A stretch of 64,000 bases of DNA from positions 124,001 to 188,000 of the forward strand of contig QJNS01000091.1 in the NCBI GenBank assembly GCA_004154925.1, written 5' to 3'. Below the pieces are notes generated by a model that saw only the letters and a list, made by a program, of their open reading frames with translations, did no database searches and was not told the DNA's origin. This stretch comes from Monosporascus cannonballus. Taxonomy: Eukaryota > Ascomycota > Sordariomycetes > Xylariales. Positions within the stretch are counted from its first letter, which is position 1. Each line of letters opens with the position of its first letter. This document shows positions 45,626 to 59,599 of this stretch, piece by piece. Made by a program: the position numbers and the translations under genes.

Positions 45626-48600
45626 TAAATATTAATTTTTTATTTAAAATAATTTTATTAATAATCCATATATGCTAAAACTATATCTAAAATATATATA
45701 TATTATTTGTTCAGCGGTTACATTTTTATAATACAATAAAAATTAAAAAGTTTTATAAATTGATCGATTATTACGAAAATATTATTTAATATATTTTTGT
45801 AACTGAATTTTTGATATAAAAAGTTTGATAATAAAGTTAAATATAACCAATTATTACGGTTGTTTTACGATTAGTAGTAATTGTAAATTTTTATATAATT
45901 TATGTTATCGTATCTTAGCTTTGTTGTAAAAGTTATACTATTATCGTACTTTCTAAACCATTATTTTTATTTTAAGAAAAAAATATAAACGTTAAAGTCA
46001 CTTTAAAGTTTTGTAAATCTCTGAATATTTATGTAATTAATATTTGTATATTTTTCGTATTAAATCTTTCTAGTATTTTTTAAAACTTGTATTTTGTCCT
46101 TTTTTTTAGTTTTTTAAAAGATTTTTATTATATTACTAAATTCTTTAATATAGATAAAAGAATATTTTTCGAAATGTTGTAATTTGTTGTAAGCATAAAT
46201 ATTTTTCTATAGTAATATTAAAATTATATAGCTAATTTTAACTAAATTTTCTTCGATGTTTGGTTATTTGCTTAAGGTATTAATTTGGCCGTTTTCTGAA
46301 TTTTCTTGTAAATAATAACGAAATTAAAGTTCGTTAATATTTTGACGTATTTTAATTGCTATTTTATAAGTTTTCTAGTTATAATAAAATAGGTAAAATT
46401 TTGATAATCCGTATAAATCTTAATCTAATATAAATTTTCTTTTAGAAAATATTTAAATTCTTAAAATGCTATAATAATAGCTGTCAAATTTTTGTTAGAA
46501 ATACTGTAATTAAGTTAGGCTTTTTTTTAATTTGTACGAAAAAAATATAATAAGATGTAATTTGCCTTAATTATTTCGTTAATTATTACGTTTAATATAT
46601 AATTTAATATATCAGTTTTTGAGTTAACTAAGTAAGCTAAATCGTATATAATAAATATTAATTTGCTAGTAATTATATTTTTTTATTTTTTAAAATATAT
46701 TTTCGCATTTAAGCGGTTATTTAAATTTTTTCTTTGTAAGATTAATTATAAATATAGTTATCCTGCTAAAATTTCGAATAAATTTCCTATGGTAATTAGC
46801 GAATTTAAAAAATGGCTGTATTTCTTTAACCGTGATTAACGTTTATTATTTTATAATTGCAGCGATTTTCTATAGATTTATTTTAACGTAATTTAAAGTA
46901 ATAATATGTTTTAGATATTTTATTTTTTAGGTATAAATTATTGTTTTGTATTAATTAGCAGTCTTACGTTTTATAAAGCTTAAAGAACTTTATAAGCGTA
47001 TTTTATATATGCTTTTTTTCATTTTTTTTTAAAAAAAACAATATTATCGAGATAATATATAACAAACACGTTAAGATATTTTCGTAATATATATTTTATT
47101 ATTCGCTAAAAACGTATTAGTACGTTTATAAATCATATTAATATAACGAAATACTTAAATAATTCGTATTTTTAAAAGCTATTTTTTATTTATATCTCTT
47201 TTTAATTTTAATAAGATTATATTTATCTTTAAGATGGAATATTATAAACTATTTGATTTTTTAAAGTTCGTTTTTATTTCTATAATTAAAAGTAATAATA
47301 ATTTATCTTTAATAATAATATCGTTTAATTATCGATAGTTAATTATAAGTCGTAAATTTTCGTTTTTTTAAATTCAAAGAATATAAGGTATTCTGCTAAT
47401 AATTTCGAAGGTCAAATTTATCCTTTTTGTAATCGATTTTTTAGATATTTTTTTCGAAAACGCGTAATTCGTTTTCGCTTAGATTATAAATAGGGTAGAA
47501 CTTCGTCGAAAAATTCTTTTTGAAAATTATTTCATAATCTTATTTGTTATATTCTGATACTTTCGTTTCGAATTTTCTTTTAAAAAGCTGTTCGTATTTA
47601 TGATATTATAATGATATATTGATTAAAGTTTCTTATTTTTAAAGCTATTATTTTAAATCGTTATTTAATTACCTTAGTTTAGTTTTAATAATAGTAATAA
47701 TACGTCGTATTTTTCTTTAATATTTATTTTTTTATGTTTTATTCTTTTAGGTAATAATATTTCTGTTATATCTTTATATATATATTCGTTGTTACTTTCG
47801 ATAATATATTAAGATTTTGTTTTGTTATTAATAGAATATAAAACGAATTTTACTTAACTAGTTTTCTTTTTTAATCAAAAATTTATATTGGCGTGTTTAT
47901 AATAATATTAAGATTATATCGTAATTTCTAAATAGAATAATATCGAAATCCATTATCTAGTATTATTTTTAAATAAAAACCTCAAGATAATTAATTTTGC
48001 GCGGAATTTTTTTCGTTATCGTAAATGCATTTCTGATTTTCGGTATTCGTAATTATATAAAGTTTTAACATATTTTTATAATAATTTGAATTTGTTAAAT
48101 ATATTTAGTAAAATATAATTTCGGTTTAAAATTTTCCAATTTATTATTGCGGTATATTAATATATTTTATTATATATATTTAAGGTAATAAAGTTATTAA
48201 TAGCTGTATCTGTAGGTTTAAAACTCTGTTTAAAAAGTTTTCTTAATTTTCTAAGAATCTATTATTTTGCCGCTTTTTTATAAGTAATCTTCATTTTGTA
48301 ATTCTTTTCGAATGTTTCGAACTTTATTTATATTTTATTATATAAGTTATCGAATTATATAATATATTATTATTATCGGCCTATTAATATTTCAAGTTAT
48401 GTTAATTATTATTAGTTTTATTATAATTTTTTCTCTTATTAAGTAAATTATTTTTCTATCGTTTCGACCGCATCTTATTATACGTTATATTAATTATCGT
48501 TTTATAATTCGTCTATAAATTAAAGTATTTTTGACAAACTTTTTAGTTATAATTTATAATAGTCTTTTAATAATGTTTTTATAGTACGTTAAATTAACTC

Positions 48601-50233
48601 CTTTTTTGTTTAATAATTATACTACTTATAATAATAAAAAAAGTTTTCTTATGGACATTATTTTTTTTCGAATTAACTTTCCGTTTCGACTAGCTGGTAA
48701 GTGTTATTTCCTAAGATTATAAATTGAAAATGTCGATATTATTATTTTTTATTTTTGTTATTTCTAGTTCGGTTCGGAAAGTTAAATTTTTTATAATACA
48801 TATAAATAATTCTTTAATAGATATATCGTTTTTATATCTTATAATTAAAGTATTCTCGTCGTCGATAATATATAACGTATATTTTGCTATATTTATTAAA
48901 AATTTTAAAATCAACATTTTTCGTTTATTTCTAATATTTTTTTAGTTACTTTCAAAAAGTATTTTGTTATTTTTCGAACCTTTTTTGGATCAATTTTTTA
49001 TTTTTTTTTATATTCTTTATTAAAAATGTCATTGTAGTTAACCTGGTATATACTTAATCTGAATTATATTAATAAATTTATCTTCGTTTTCTTAATTTTT
49101 TGTAGATTATCTTTCGAGTACGGATTTCTAATTATCCTAACGAGGTTTTTTAGATATCTTATATTACGTTAGTTTATGCCTTATTTTGTTGCAATTAAAG
49201 TATTTAATCTAATTATATTTTTTCTCGTTATTCTAAGTTTTATAAATCTCGGTTTTATGTCGTAAAAAACGTTATTACGTTAAGAAATATCAGTATTAGC
49301 TATATATTGAAGCTTATTATTATTTTTTCTTTTGGTGCCTTTAATATACCAGGCATATTATCGATCGTTAATTGGAATTGCTATAACGATATAATCCGAT
49401 AAACTTTTCGGTGAATTAAGTTTAAAAAAGTTTTGAACTTTTTTTAAAGAAAATTATTTATAAACTTGATTATTAACGTTTTTTATCCTTAATTTAGTTC
49501 AAATATTAATTAAATAAACGCGCTTTCATAATTAGATATTAATTCCTTTTATTTTAGTTATTAGATTTAGATTTCGAGTTTTGTTTTTTCGTTTATTATT
49601 TTAAAAGATTTTGTTAATATTTATTCGAATTATTCGTAATCCTTATAAATTCGTATTATATTCGGATTTTATTTTTCCGCTAATAAAGTAATATGTTCCT
49701 TTGTAACAAGTTTAAACTAGGTAATTATATTTCCGATAAGCTGTTTAATTGTAAATTCGATTCATATAATAAGCGTGATCAGTCGAATATAAAAATACTT
49801 AAAGTAAGTTTTATATTAAATTAAAAATAATTATAATTTAATTAATGTTTTATAAAAAGGTTCTATTTTAAGCGGTTTAAGAACCTTTTCTAATTCTTTG
49901 ATAAAATTTAACTAAATAACTTAATTCGTTCGAAAAGATTTTTTAATTTTTAAATTTTCCTTTTTTTTAAATTTTTTACAAACGATTTAAAAAGATATCG
50001 TAAGATTATTTTTATTATTTTCAAATTGAATAATGCGTTCGTTTATAGCATTTAGACGTCGAAGAATTTCGTTTCGAAAAAAGCGAAGTTATTCTTTTTT
50101 TCCTCGAATTCTATTTTAATATCCGAATTATCAGAGACCTAGTACGTAAGCTGTTCGGGTTGCTTGTTGGTAGATATAATGTCGACGATATTGCTCAAAG
50201 TTTAACAATATTATTAAACAAAAACTTCTAACG

Positions 50234-50580
50234 TATAAGTGCTAAGTAATTTAACTAATTATTAAATCTAAGTCGTATAGGTTTATATTAATAAAAATAT
50301 TGTAAATATCGAAATTATATTTTAAGCCAGTATTATTTAGCTTATAAATATAATGAACGAATATATCTTTATTTTAGCTCAAGATATTTAAGCGGCTTAA
50401 ACCTCTAAGCTCTTTAAGCCCTTTAAGCCCTTTAAATTCTCCAGCAAGTTTAAAAGACTTAAGGTGCTTAGCATCTTAAAACCTTTCAGCCAATTACGTA
50501 ATATCTTAGCTTGGGTCGGATTTAGCTTTTTTTGTAGCTCTGATCGTTTATAGCGAAGCTAAGATCGTTAAATCAGAACA
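50234..50580 (-). repeat. 5' LTR of element C (with deletion)
   Basis: 347 bp. Lacks a block of about 50 bp present in the left LTR, around the AATAAATACAGTAATG segment. Contains the CTTTAAGCC repeat module. Ends AATCAGAACA at 50580. Confidence 0.85.
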
Positions 50581-50585
50581 CAAAA

Positions 50586-53500
50586 ATCAAAGTCGAAAAT
50601 TACCGCTTTCATTTTATTTATATATAAAAAACGGTAATTTACAGCTATAAATCGATTGCTGGTCTTTATACTAGGCTACTATAAAAAATCGGTATTTTTT
50701 ACTGTTAATTTTTAAAATTATAAATTCATGAAAATTCGATAAAGTTTTTTCCAAATTATATTTAAAAAATATATATAATTAAATACATATTTATAATTAA
50801 ATAAATAAAAAATTAATATTTCAACGAAATACAGGTTATTTAAATATATGGTAATAACCTTGCGAATTTATTAATATTTTATAACTTTTTAAATATATAT
50901 TAAAGATTTTAATCGATTTTGTCAATTAAATTTACGTTATTTAAACGATACTCTGATATTTTGAAATAATAAAAGATATATACGAAATATTTTTAATTAA
51001 TTTATAAACATTGAAAAGAATATTAATTATATTTTAAATTAATACATTATAAATATTTTAAATATAAAATTTGGTTTTTAGAATTTTGTGTAAATATTCC
51101 AAAAAAATATAAATACATTTTTAATAAATAATTGTAATTTAAAAACGAGTTTTTAAAGTTAACGTGTAATATTTTAATATCTTTTAAAATTTATTAATTT
51201 ATTATTTAAAAATTGCTGTCTTTATTTTTAATTTTTTAACAAAATCTTTATAAGAAAAATTGAAATAAATTAACGAAATAATCGAAATATTCAAACGAAT
51301 TAAAGGTTATTTTCTATAATATAAATATTTTCCAATATTAAAATTCTATTAAATATATTTATATAATAACAAATATATTTTAAGGCGATTTTATATATTT
51401 TATTATACTATTTTACAAAGTGAATATTTAATCATATTTTCATTACGAAATTTTTCGATATCACAATTAAATAAAAACAAAATAATAAAAGTTATTTATT
51501 ATCGGAAAAATTTGAAAATATTAATAATAATGTGTAAAAAATATTTAACAACATGTTTTAATTTTAACGAATTATTGAATATTAAAACAATAATTATCGT
51601 ATTTAAGCAAAATTGTTGAAAAGATTTTCCTTTATAAATATACTAATTATTTCCATTTAATTTCGAATTATAGTATTTATAAAAATAATTTTTATTCATA
51701 ATTTAATCTGATATTTGAAATATATGTTTATATTAATTAATTATAATAAAATAATATTAATCTTCGTAGACAAGTTCCGATTAATTAATAAATTATTTGA
51801 GAAAATCAAGTACTTAGCAATAGCCGTATTTCGTATAATTGAAATATTTAGCCTAATAAAATAATTTGTTAAAATTGTTTAAAACTTTTTACAATTAAAT
51901 TTTAAAACGAATATAAGGTAAGAAATTTAAAAAATTAAAATTCGCGCTAAAATAACACAAAATTTTTATTATATAATCGTAAAGTAGGTTTCGAAACAAA
52001 AACCAAAAAAAACTATACATTAATATTTTTTTTATAAAATACGTATTATTTTAATATCGAATTGTCGGCGAAATTAAAAACGAAAACATTAAAATTATTT
52101 TAATAAAATAATATATTTTATATTTGATATCCAAAAAGTTTATTTTAACTAAAACAGTATTTATTTTAAAAGTTTCGTAATAACTTTACGACAAAATCTA
52201 CTAATTCTAAGCTAAAAGTTTAAAAATTTAAAAATTTATAACGCTGATTGTAAAATAATATCGAAATAAAAAGAATTATATATTAATTTTAATAATGTTT
52301 TCGTTTCTTATAATACAATGGTTATTTTGTTATAATACGTTTTATGCTAATAATTTATGAATGAATATTATAATAATTTTTAAACAAAATATATAAAATA
52401 TCGAAAAATTATTAAAATAATTTATTAAGTATTGTATTTAAAAGATTTATTAAACGACGTACGATAATACGTCAAATACACTTAATATATTAAAATATAC
52501 GAAAACTCAAGTATAAATCTTACGCAATACTATTCTTATTATTTTTATTTAAATTATTATTTTAAAAATTATATTTAAATTTTATTATAGAATTACATTT
52601 CAATTTAAAAGATAATAAACGTATAAACGAAGTTAATTTAATAATTTTTAACTGTTTTACAAAAATAGAATTATTTCTACTTATAACTAAACTTTAACTA
52701 ATACGAAATTAATTAATATATTATATAAAAAATCTTAATTTAGTTTTTAATAACATTAATATTAACTATAATCAATTATTTAATAATTAATTTTAACCCG
52801 AATTCTGTCGATTAAAAAAATCGTACGCCGATTATTTCCTATTTATTACTATGAAATAAACGGCTAAATTAATTAGATAAATTAATTCCTAAAAAGACTT
52901 TCGAATTTATTATAATAAAGATAAAATACATTAAGCTTAATTATTATACAAAATTAAATGCGCTTATAATAATTACGAAAATAAATTTATACAATATTCG
53001 TTATTTTAAACTTTATATAATTATTATTATTACAATATAAAGTTAATATTAAAAGGGTTTTAATTAAAAGTTTAAAATTATATATATATTTAAATTAAAT
53101 AGCGGAAATTCGCCGATATATAAACAAATCTTTTAAAAAAGCTATAAATAAATAAAAAGATATTATAATTAAAACTATTTATCGATAGTCTCTATAAAAA
53201 GTAAATCGTAAAATCATTTACAAAAACCTTTAAATGTATAAACAATTCTGTTATTAATATTAATATATATTCAAGCAGAAATCGCTACATAAACAAAATA
53301 TTAATATATAAAGTTTATGTACTTATAAAATGTCTAAAATTATACAATCTATTTTTATATTATTGCTAACATTACAATATAATCGAAAAACGATTATTAA
53401 ATATATTTTATTTTTTAATTCCTAAAATAAATAATAAAAATAAGTTATTAAAAATATTTTCTAATATAAAATAATTCAAATAAATGGAAATATTTCGTAA

Positions 53501-53765
53501 AATAAAAAATATATTTAAAACATATATAGGAAAAATTTCTAAATATTAAAAGAAATTACAATATATTATTAAACAATTTTAGAAAATTAAAAAGTTTAAA
53601 TATTTTAATAATTATAACCTATTACTATTCGATCGAAAATTATTAAAATACGTATAAAATAAATTAATTAAATTATATTTAAACCAAAATAATAATAATA
53701 ATATATTTATAAAACATTAAATATATAATATAATATGAATAATAAGTAAAGAAATAATTAATTAT
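50586..53765. other. AT-rich relic sequence
   Basis: About 3.2 kb with no LTR, TIR or readable domain. A stretch at 52,780-53,200 keeps slightly more coding-like texture on the plus strand, but I could not match it to any family. Probably old RIP-degraded transposon DNA. Confidence 0.45.
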
Positions 53766-53770
53766 TATTA

Positions 53771-53965
53771 TGTAACATAATGGGTAGCTAAGGGCTAGAG
53801 TAAGATAACCTTCGACTAGTCGCAAAACGTATTTTAAAATATAAGTATATTAGGTTACTTTTATCTAGCGTTTCTTACTAACTACCAGATAGTTATTTGT
53901 ACTAGCACGAAAATCTATAACTGGTCGAATACCAGCCGCAACCCTATAAAAACTATATTCTTATA
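53771..53965 (-). repeat. 3' LTR of element F
   Basis: 195 bp starting TGTAACATAATGGGTAGC on the plus strand. Shares CCAGATAGTTATTTGTA and GCAACCCTATAAAA blocks with the right LTR. Outer end on the other side is mutated (TATA for CACA). Confidence 0.9.
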
Positions 53966-55499
53966 ATTAATTTCTTTTTTAAGTTATTAATTCTTAAAAA
54001 GATTACTAAATTAATATAACTTAGTTATAAATTGGATTACATACGATAATCGAAGATTTTCTATATATAAATACGTAAATTATATTATATTATACGCAGT
54101 TACCGTAATAATTAATATATATTATATTAGATAACTAATTATATTTCTTTTAATCTTTTATTTTTATCCACTTTTCAACCTTAGGTTTTTAAATTGTTTT
54201 TATTTTCTTTTGCGTTTTGATTTTCGTTTTTTCTATTAACGATTTCTGTTCTATTTTTATTCGTTATTTCTATTTTTTGTAAATAGTTCCATAAAAATAA
54301 TATTTTTATATCGATAACAGCTATAATTTCTTTAAATGTTATCCTTTTAACGCTAATAATAAACCGGACTCTAATCGTATTATAAGTAGTAATAAACCGT
54401 GTTATATTTACGGAATATACCGTTATTTCGATTACGATACGATTTACGTTTAAGCTTCGAATATTTTAAATTATATCGTAACAAGTTATTATTATAAAAT
54501 CTTTCGTACGATAAGTTCTTATTTTATTATCATTAATATCGCCGTTTAATTTCAGTTTAAATTTCGATCGTCTTTAAAGGCGTTATTTAAATTATCGTTT
54601 ATTTTATCGTCGAAAACTAAAAGTTGATCGACAAACTTAAGACAGTTTGTATTACAAGTACCGAATTTACGCATAATAACGTACTTGCGATCGGTTGTCA
54701 AGTCGACGTTTTTTGCAAAATCGAATTCGCCCTTAAAGAGGTTATTATTAAAGAATATCGTTTTCTTTTTGCATTGGAAATAGATTTCCCATTATTCGTT
54801 ATGTTTGTGGAAATCTAATTTTAACGTTATTTTATAAGTTTACAAATTTAAATTATACTTATAAATATTCTAATTTTTTTCTTATTATTTTGCGGTTAAT
54901 TTCTAATTAAGTATAATTGTATAATATTTTTACTAATAAGAAAATTTCCGAAAATTATTATACTGTGACATTTTTTATTTACGAATATTTCCCGTTCATT
55001 TTTTAACGTTTTGACGAAACTTTAATATTTATTAATAATTATTATTAGAAAAAGCTTTTGCCTAGCAAAGCCGTTATTAAGCCCAGATACCTTAAACGCT
55101 TTAAAAACAGCAACCTATTTCCGACTAACGACCAACTGTATTCCGGTTATTTGGCCTTTGTTTTTCGCAAGGAATAGGACGTTCCCGAATTCTTTTTCGA
55201 GTTTTATGCCTAGTAAGATTAATACACATATCCGCCTTTTACTATCGTATATTTTTTTAATTTGTTTTGGATAATCTTATACTAATTTCTTTAATACGCT
55301 TTTTAAAGCTAATTAATATAAAGTTTAATAATTAAATACAAAATTTTATTTTCGAAATAAAAGCCTGATTTTTTTATATTACCTATCGATTTTCGTTTAT
55401 TTTTTATTTTATATGCGAAAAAATTTTAATTATTTAACTGGTCGATTTTCGACCGATATATAATAAGATAAGTATTTATTAAAATCTTATACATAAATA
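53966..55499. other. 3' interior of element F
   Basis: Region between the integrase core and the 3' LTR. By position it should hold the integrase C-terminus and polypurine tract. A plus-strand frame of 64 codons (54624-54818) is open but antisense and unmatched; I regard it as chance or at best an accessory ORF relic. Confidence 0.4.
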
Positions 55500-58400
55500 T
55501 ATAATTAATATTTTAAATTTAATATTTAGTTTTTCTTAAAATGTTTTTTAATTTTATATTTATTAGACGGTCGGTTTTTAATAAAACTATTATTATTTTG
55601 TTATTTTTAGGTCGTTTTATTTTTTATATACGTATTTAATATTTTTCTTATAGCGCTATAATATCTTAAATACGTATTTAAAATATTTTTAAGATTTTTA
55701 TATATTGTATTCGACGAGCTAGCTTTTTTATTTAATCAGATATTTACGTTAACTTCGATTATTTCGATAACGGACGACATCTTTTATTAATTATTTTCTT
55801 TATTCCTTTATTAAATCCGGTAACGCCGTTTAAACGTCGTCGGACTTTCGATTATACTATGGTTTTAATAAGGATATTAGAAATATATTATATATTCGTT
55901 AGTGTTTAATAAAATGGATTATTTTATGTACTTAGAAATTTCTTTCGTTTTTGATCGTAACTCGGACGTAAGTAAATGCTAATTTTTATTTTTAAACTTA
56001 AAATTTTTGATTAATAATTCTACTTATTATTCTAATTAAAATTCTATTGGCGTATAACGCCAATTATAATACTTTTTTTAGGCTGCTATTATTTTTTTCT
56101 TAATATTCGTATATTACTTAACGAATAGTCGTTATTTTTAAGGCATTTTTTAACTTTTTATATTTATCTTTTAAACTTTTATAGGAGATATTTTATTATT
56201 TTTAAGTAATATCTATATTTGGCTTTGAACGAGAAACGGCTAATAAATACGTTTCGCGTAGTATTATATACGAAGTTTGTATTTCGTAATAATTTTATTT
56301 AATTATTTTAACACTTATTAACGTAATTACGAAAATAATGTTCTAAGATTTAATAAATATATTTCGTTTGTTTATCGGTTTACGGATAATGAACTATCAA
56401 TATTTGCTATTTTATTTTTTATTTCTTATAAAATTCCGCCTAAAATTAATTAGTTTATCACTTATTTTTATCGATAATAATTTAAGTTATCGTTTCGAAT
56501 TTATATTTAATTTTATTATAAAATAACCGAGTTAATTCGGTTGCGGTTAAGGTTTTAACTATAAGAATAAATAATTTCAATTTTGTAAAACGGTTGACAA
56601 TTACTAGGATTACGTCGTACTTTAACTCGTTTAAGCTTAGGCTTTTAAAAAGCCTCGTAATAAAATCTAACAAAATTTCTTAGAAAAATTATTTGGATAA
56701 CGGTAAAAGCTATAACTATTTATATAGTTTATCACGTAGCTTTATTATATTCTAGCAATTCGAATATTATTTGATATGTTTTCGAATATCGTTCGCTATA
56801 TTCTTCCAATAAAAGTTTCTAGTTATTACTTTTAATATATAAATATATTTTATATGTTTTATTTTCAGATTATTACAGTATTAATTAATTAATTATTTTC
56901 GTAAAACGCTCTATAATAAAATTACGAATTTATTTCGATAATATAAAATTTTATTTAGATTTAGAAAATATTTTTTTATACCGGTTTGACGTCCAGCTAT
57001 CCGTATTAATTCTATAATATTCAAATCTTTAATCTCTAGCCTTCGGACCTGATCGAAAAATTATTAGAAAACTTTCGGCCGTAACGCCGTTTCGTTTTTT
57101 AGCTAGCTTTTTCGCTAAGAAATATAAAACGTATTAGTTATAAATAATAATCTTAGTATTAGTTTTGCTTTTCTTAGATTTTTCGAAATCCGATCATAGT
57201 ACGGTTATAGTTTGCAGTTACCGTTATTTAATCGTTAATCGTATTGTTATTGCAATTTGTGTTTATATTGCTGTTTATAAGCGATAAATTTGATATATAT
57301 ATAGATTTTTGTTTTCCTTTTTTTTTCGAAAACTTTCTATAATCGTATAACGAAGGTTTTTCGTTTTTTTACGCGGATAATGGCTATTTCAGTTTTTGTT
57401 ACCTGAAATCTATTTAGGAATTCTATAACAAACGAATTTTGCGCTATTTTTATAAGGCTTTTTGTTCCTTTATAATACTTTAAATCGCGCTGTATATTTG
57501 CAACCGTTTTTCGTACGTTTTTCGACATGTTATTCGTAAGTCCGAATTTCTTAAATAACGTAAGGATTACGTTTCTATACGCAATTTTTCTTAATATGTA
57601 ATCCGGGGGTCTGGATAATCCATTCGCCGGATTGGCGGCGCCTAGTCGATATTAGATCTTAAAATCAAATTATAAAAAACGATAAATCTATCGAGCTAAT
57701 TTTCCTTTAAGATCGCGCGCTAGTACGTTTATAATATCTTTTAGCGCTATATAATCAATAAGTATTAAAAATTTCCATGCTTTTAAAGTATTAGCATTAA
57801 TATTTTAAGCTTTTTATAATTACGAAGAACTTTTATTATTTTATAACCTATTTTTTTCAGCTGGGCTAAGTTTCTGCGATTAGTATGCGATTAGATATTG
57901 ATATTTTTTATATTTTTGCGATAATATTTTTAATATAGTCTTTATTAAAATTTTTATTTCGATCTTGATATTTTTAAATTTATCTTAATATCGGAAAATA
58001 GTCGTTAATTAAAAGGTGTTTTCTAATTTGTAGAACGTTTTTTTATTTTAATATTATACTCTTTTTAATAAACTGATAATAAGTTCGATAATATGCAAAT
58101 AGTAGGTAATAAACTTCCGATAAAAGTTTGTAAACTTTAGAAAAACTTGGATGTTATAAATTAATTTTGGTTTTGATTACGTTTCGATAACGTCGATCCG
58201 TCGGCGGTTGTTACGGCACAGAAGAACAAGAGTCTAGCTATTACACCATTAAAAGTGGAACGTTGTCAGGTCGAGCTCTAACCGCCTTGTTCTGCTCTAT
58301 ATATCTACAAGGTGCTACTTGGGACTATGCCAGCGGTCCATCTCCAAGCTATCGGTACTGATTACGAATCCTAGAAAATATATCTTTGTTTTAAAGAATT

Positions 58401-59200
58401 TATATTTAAATATCTTGGCAAATAACTGGGATTATAATAACTATTCGTAAATTAATTAAAGATATTTCGCATATTGTTTTTCGTTATCGAAATAAATAAT
58501 TATATTATTTAAATATATCGCATATATACAGTTAATTAATTTAATTAATGCCTTATATATATAGGCCTAGAATGTAACCGGCGGATTAATAAGGTCAAAT
58601 AGCATAATCGTATATTTAAATTGCCCGTATCGAGTTTAAAAAGGTGTTTTTTACTAATCGCCTTTTTTAATTCTAATGCGATAATAAATATCCTTAAGAT
58701 TAATTTTCGAAAATATCTTAATTAATTTTAAGCGATTTCTTATTTTTGAAATTAAAGGTAAAAGGTATCGATTTTTTATCGTTACTCGATTTAACCTCTT
58801 TTAATTAACGTATAATTAGAGATTTTCGTTTTTTTGAGAATTAATAATATTAATATCTTTATATCCGTTTTTAAATAACGTATCCGTCTTACTTTTAGAT
58901 GTTTTCAGATGTATTTTTCGAATACTCTACTTTAGGCTTTTAAAATAGGGTAAATTAGATCGAATAAGGGCGTTTTCTTAGGATCAGATTTATTGCATTT
59001 TTTATTTCTAATAACTAAGGTATTTCTTTTACTGTTTTTTCGAAATATATTCGCCGAAAATTTTTTTAATATGTATGAAAATCGGTTATTCCCTATTTTT
59101 ATTATTTTCCGAATTCTAAGATATCTAATTTTTTGACTAAGTTTAATAGATTAATAATATAAATTTACTTATCGGACAACGTTAAATCCGCGACTTTCTA
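55500..59200 (-). pseudogene. pol: pol relic of element F (RT, RNase H, integrase)
   Basis: Minus-strand reading near 58560-58680 gives TRYGQFKYTIMLFDLIN, matching the Gypsy RT box around YGxFEYxVMPFGLTNAP. Next comes IYLNNIIIYFDNEKQYAKYL near 58450-58520, i.e. the YLDD box with both Asp codons changed to Asn. A 63-codon open stretch (56482-56673) begins MLDFITRLFKSLSL and continues YDVILVIVNRFTKL, the start of a Gypsy integrase core. The frame at 57337-57528 lies between RT and integrase and is probably part of the RNase H/linker region. Limits are approximate. Confidence 0.87.
58209..58332. mobile_element. 124-bp solo-LTR-like insertion inside element F
   Basis: Starts TGTTACGGCACAGAAG and ends GACTATGCCA, so it has TG...CA ends, and is flanked by exact 5-bp repeats GCGGT (58204-58208 and 58333-58337). 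It is GC-rich and shows no RIP-type decay, in sharp contrast to element F around it. It fits a solo LTR or a very short LTR-derived unit. No second copy exists in this window. Confidence 0.75.
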
Positions 59201-59599
59201 TTTATTAACCTTTGGCAATAATCCGCATAGCTATTAATATATAACTATATTTATATAATCTCTAATTTACTTATTTTGGATATAAATAATAAAAAATCGA
59301 GCATTTTTCGATTACGATATATTGCGAAATAAATTTTTATAAATTGTTCTCTTATTCTCATTGTTATTTATTATACTGATAAGGATTTTATAAGCCTTAT
59401 AATATTTGATATATACGTCGTTAACGCCGATAAAGCTCGAGATATTTACGGAAATTAATTAAAATTAAGTTTTTTTTATTAATTTTTTGCTTATAATATT
59501 TACCTATGCTCCGATATCTATATTTATTTATATTATTATATCCCTCGTACTTTTCTTAATAAATGTTTTTTTGAAAGGCGGTTTTATTTCGACCGTTTT

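Larger units (their letters stand above)
42905..49300 (-). pseudogene. pol: pol and gag-pol relic of element C (split by D)
   Basis: Aligns to pol of A and B on both sides of transposon D. The YLDD region lies at about 47041-47060 on the minus strand, with Asp codons mutated to Asn. D sits in the integrase part. A minus frame at 48717-48917 stays open by chance in the AT-rich background. The gag part lies to the right of about 49,100. Confidence 0.75.
41953..50580 (-). mobile_element. Ty3/Gypsy retrotransposon C, containing nested transposon D
   Basis: 8,628 bp with an exact target duplication CAAAA (41948-41952 and 50581-50585). Subtracting D and its TA leaves 6,705 bp, the same size as elements A and B, and internal sequence aligns to both. 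Minus-strand pol. The left LTR is 396 bp and the right one 347 bp because of an internal deletion. It is the most degraded of the three copies. Confidence 0.9.

Noticed and set aside
48717..48945. Open frames on both strands at the same place
   Set aside because: Inside the decayed gag-pol region of element C; AT-rich chance frames rich in Ile/Phe/Lys.
54624..54818. 64-codon plus-strand frame in element F as a second antisense gene
   Set aside because: Short, no Cys or coiled-coil signature like that of A/B/C, and no second copy in the window to show conservation.
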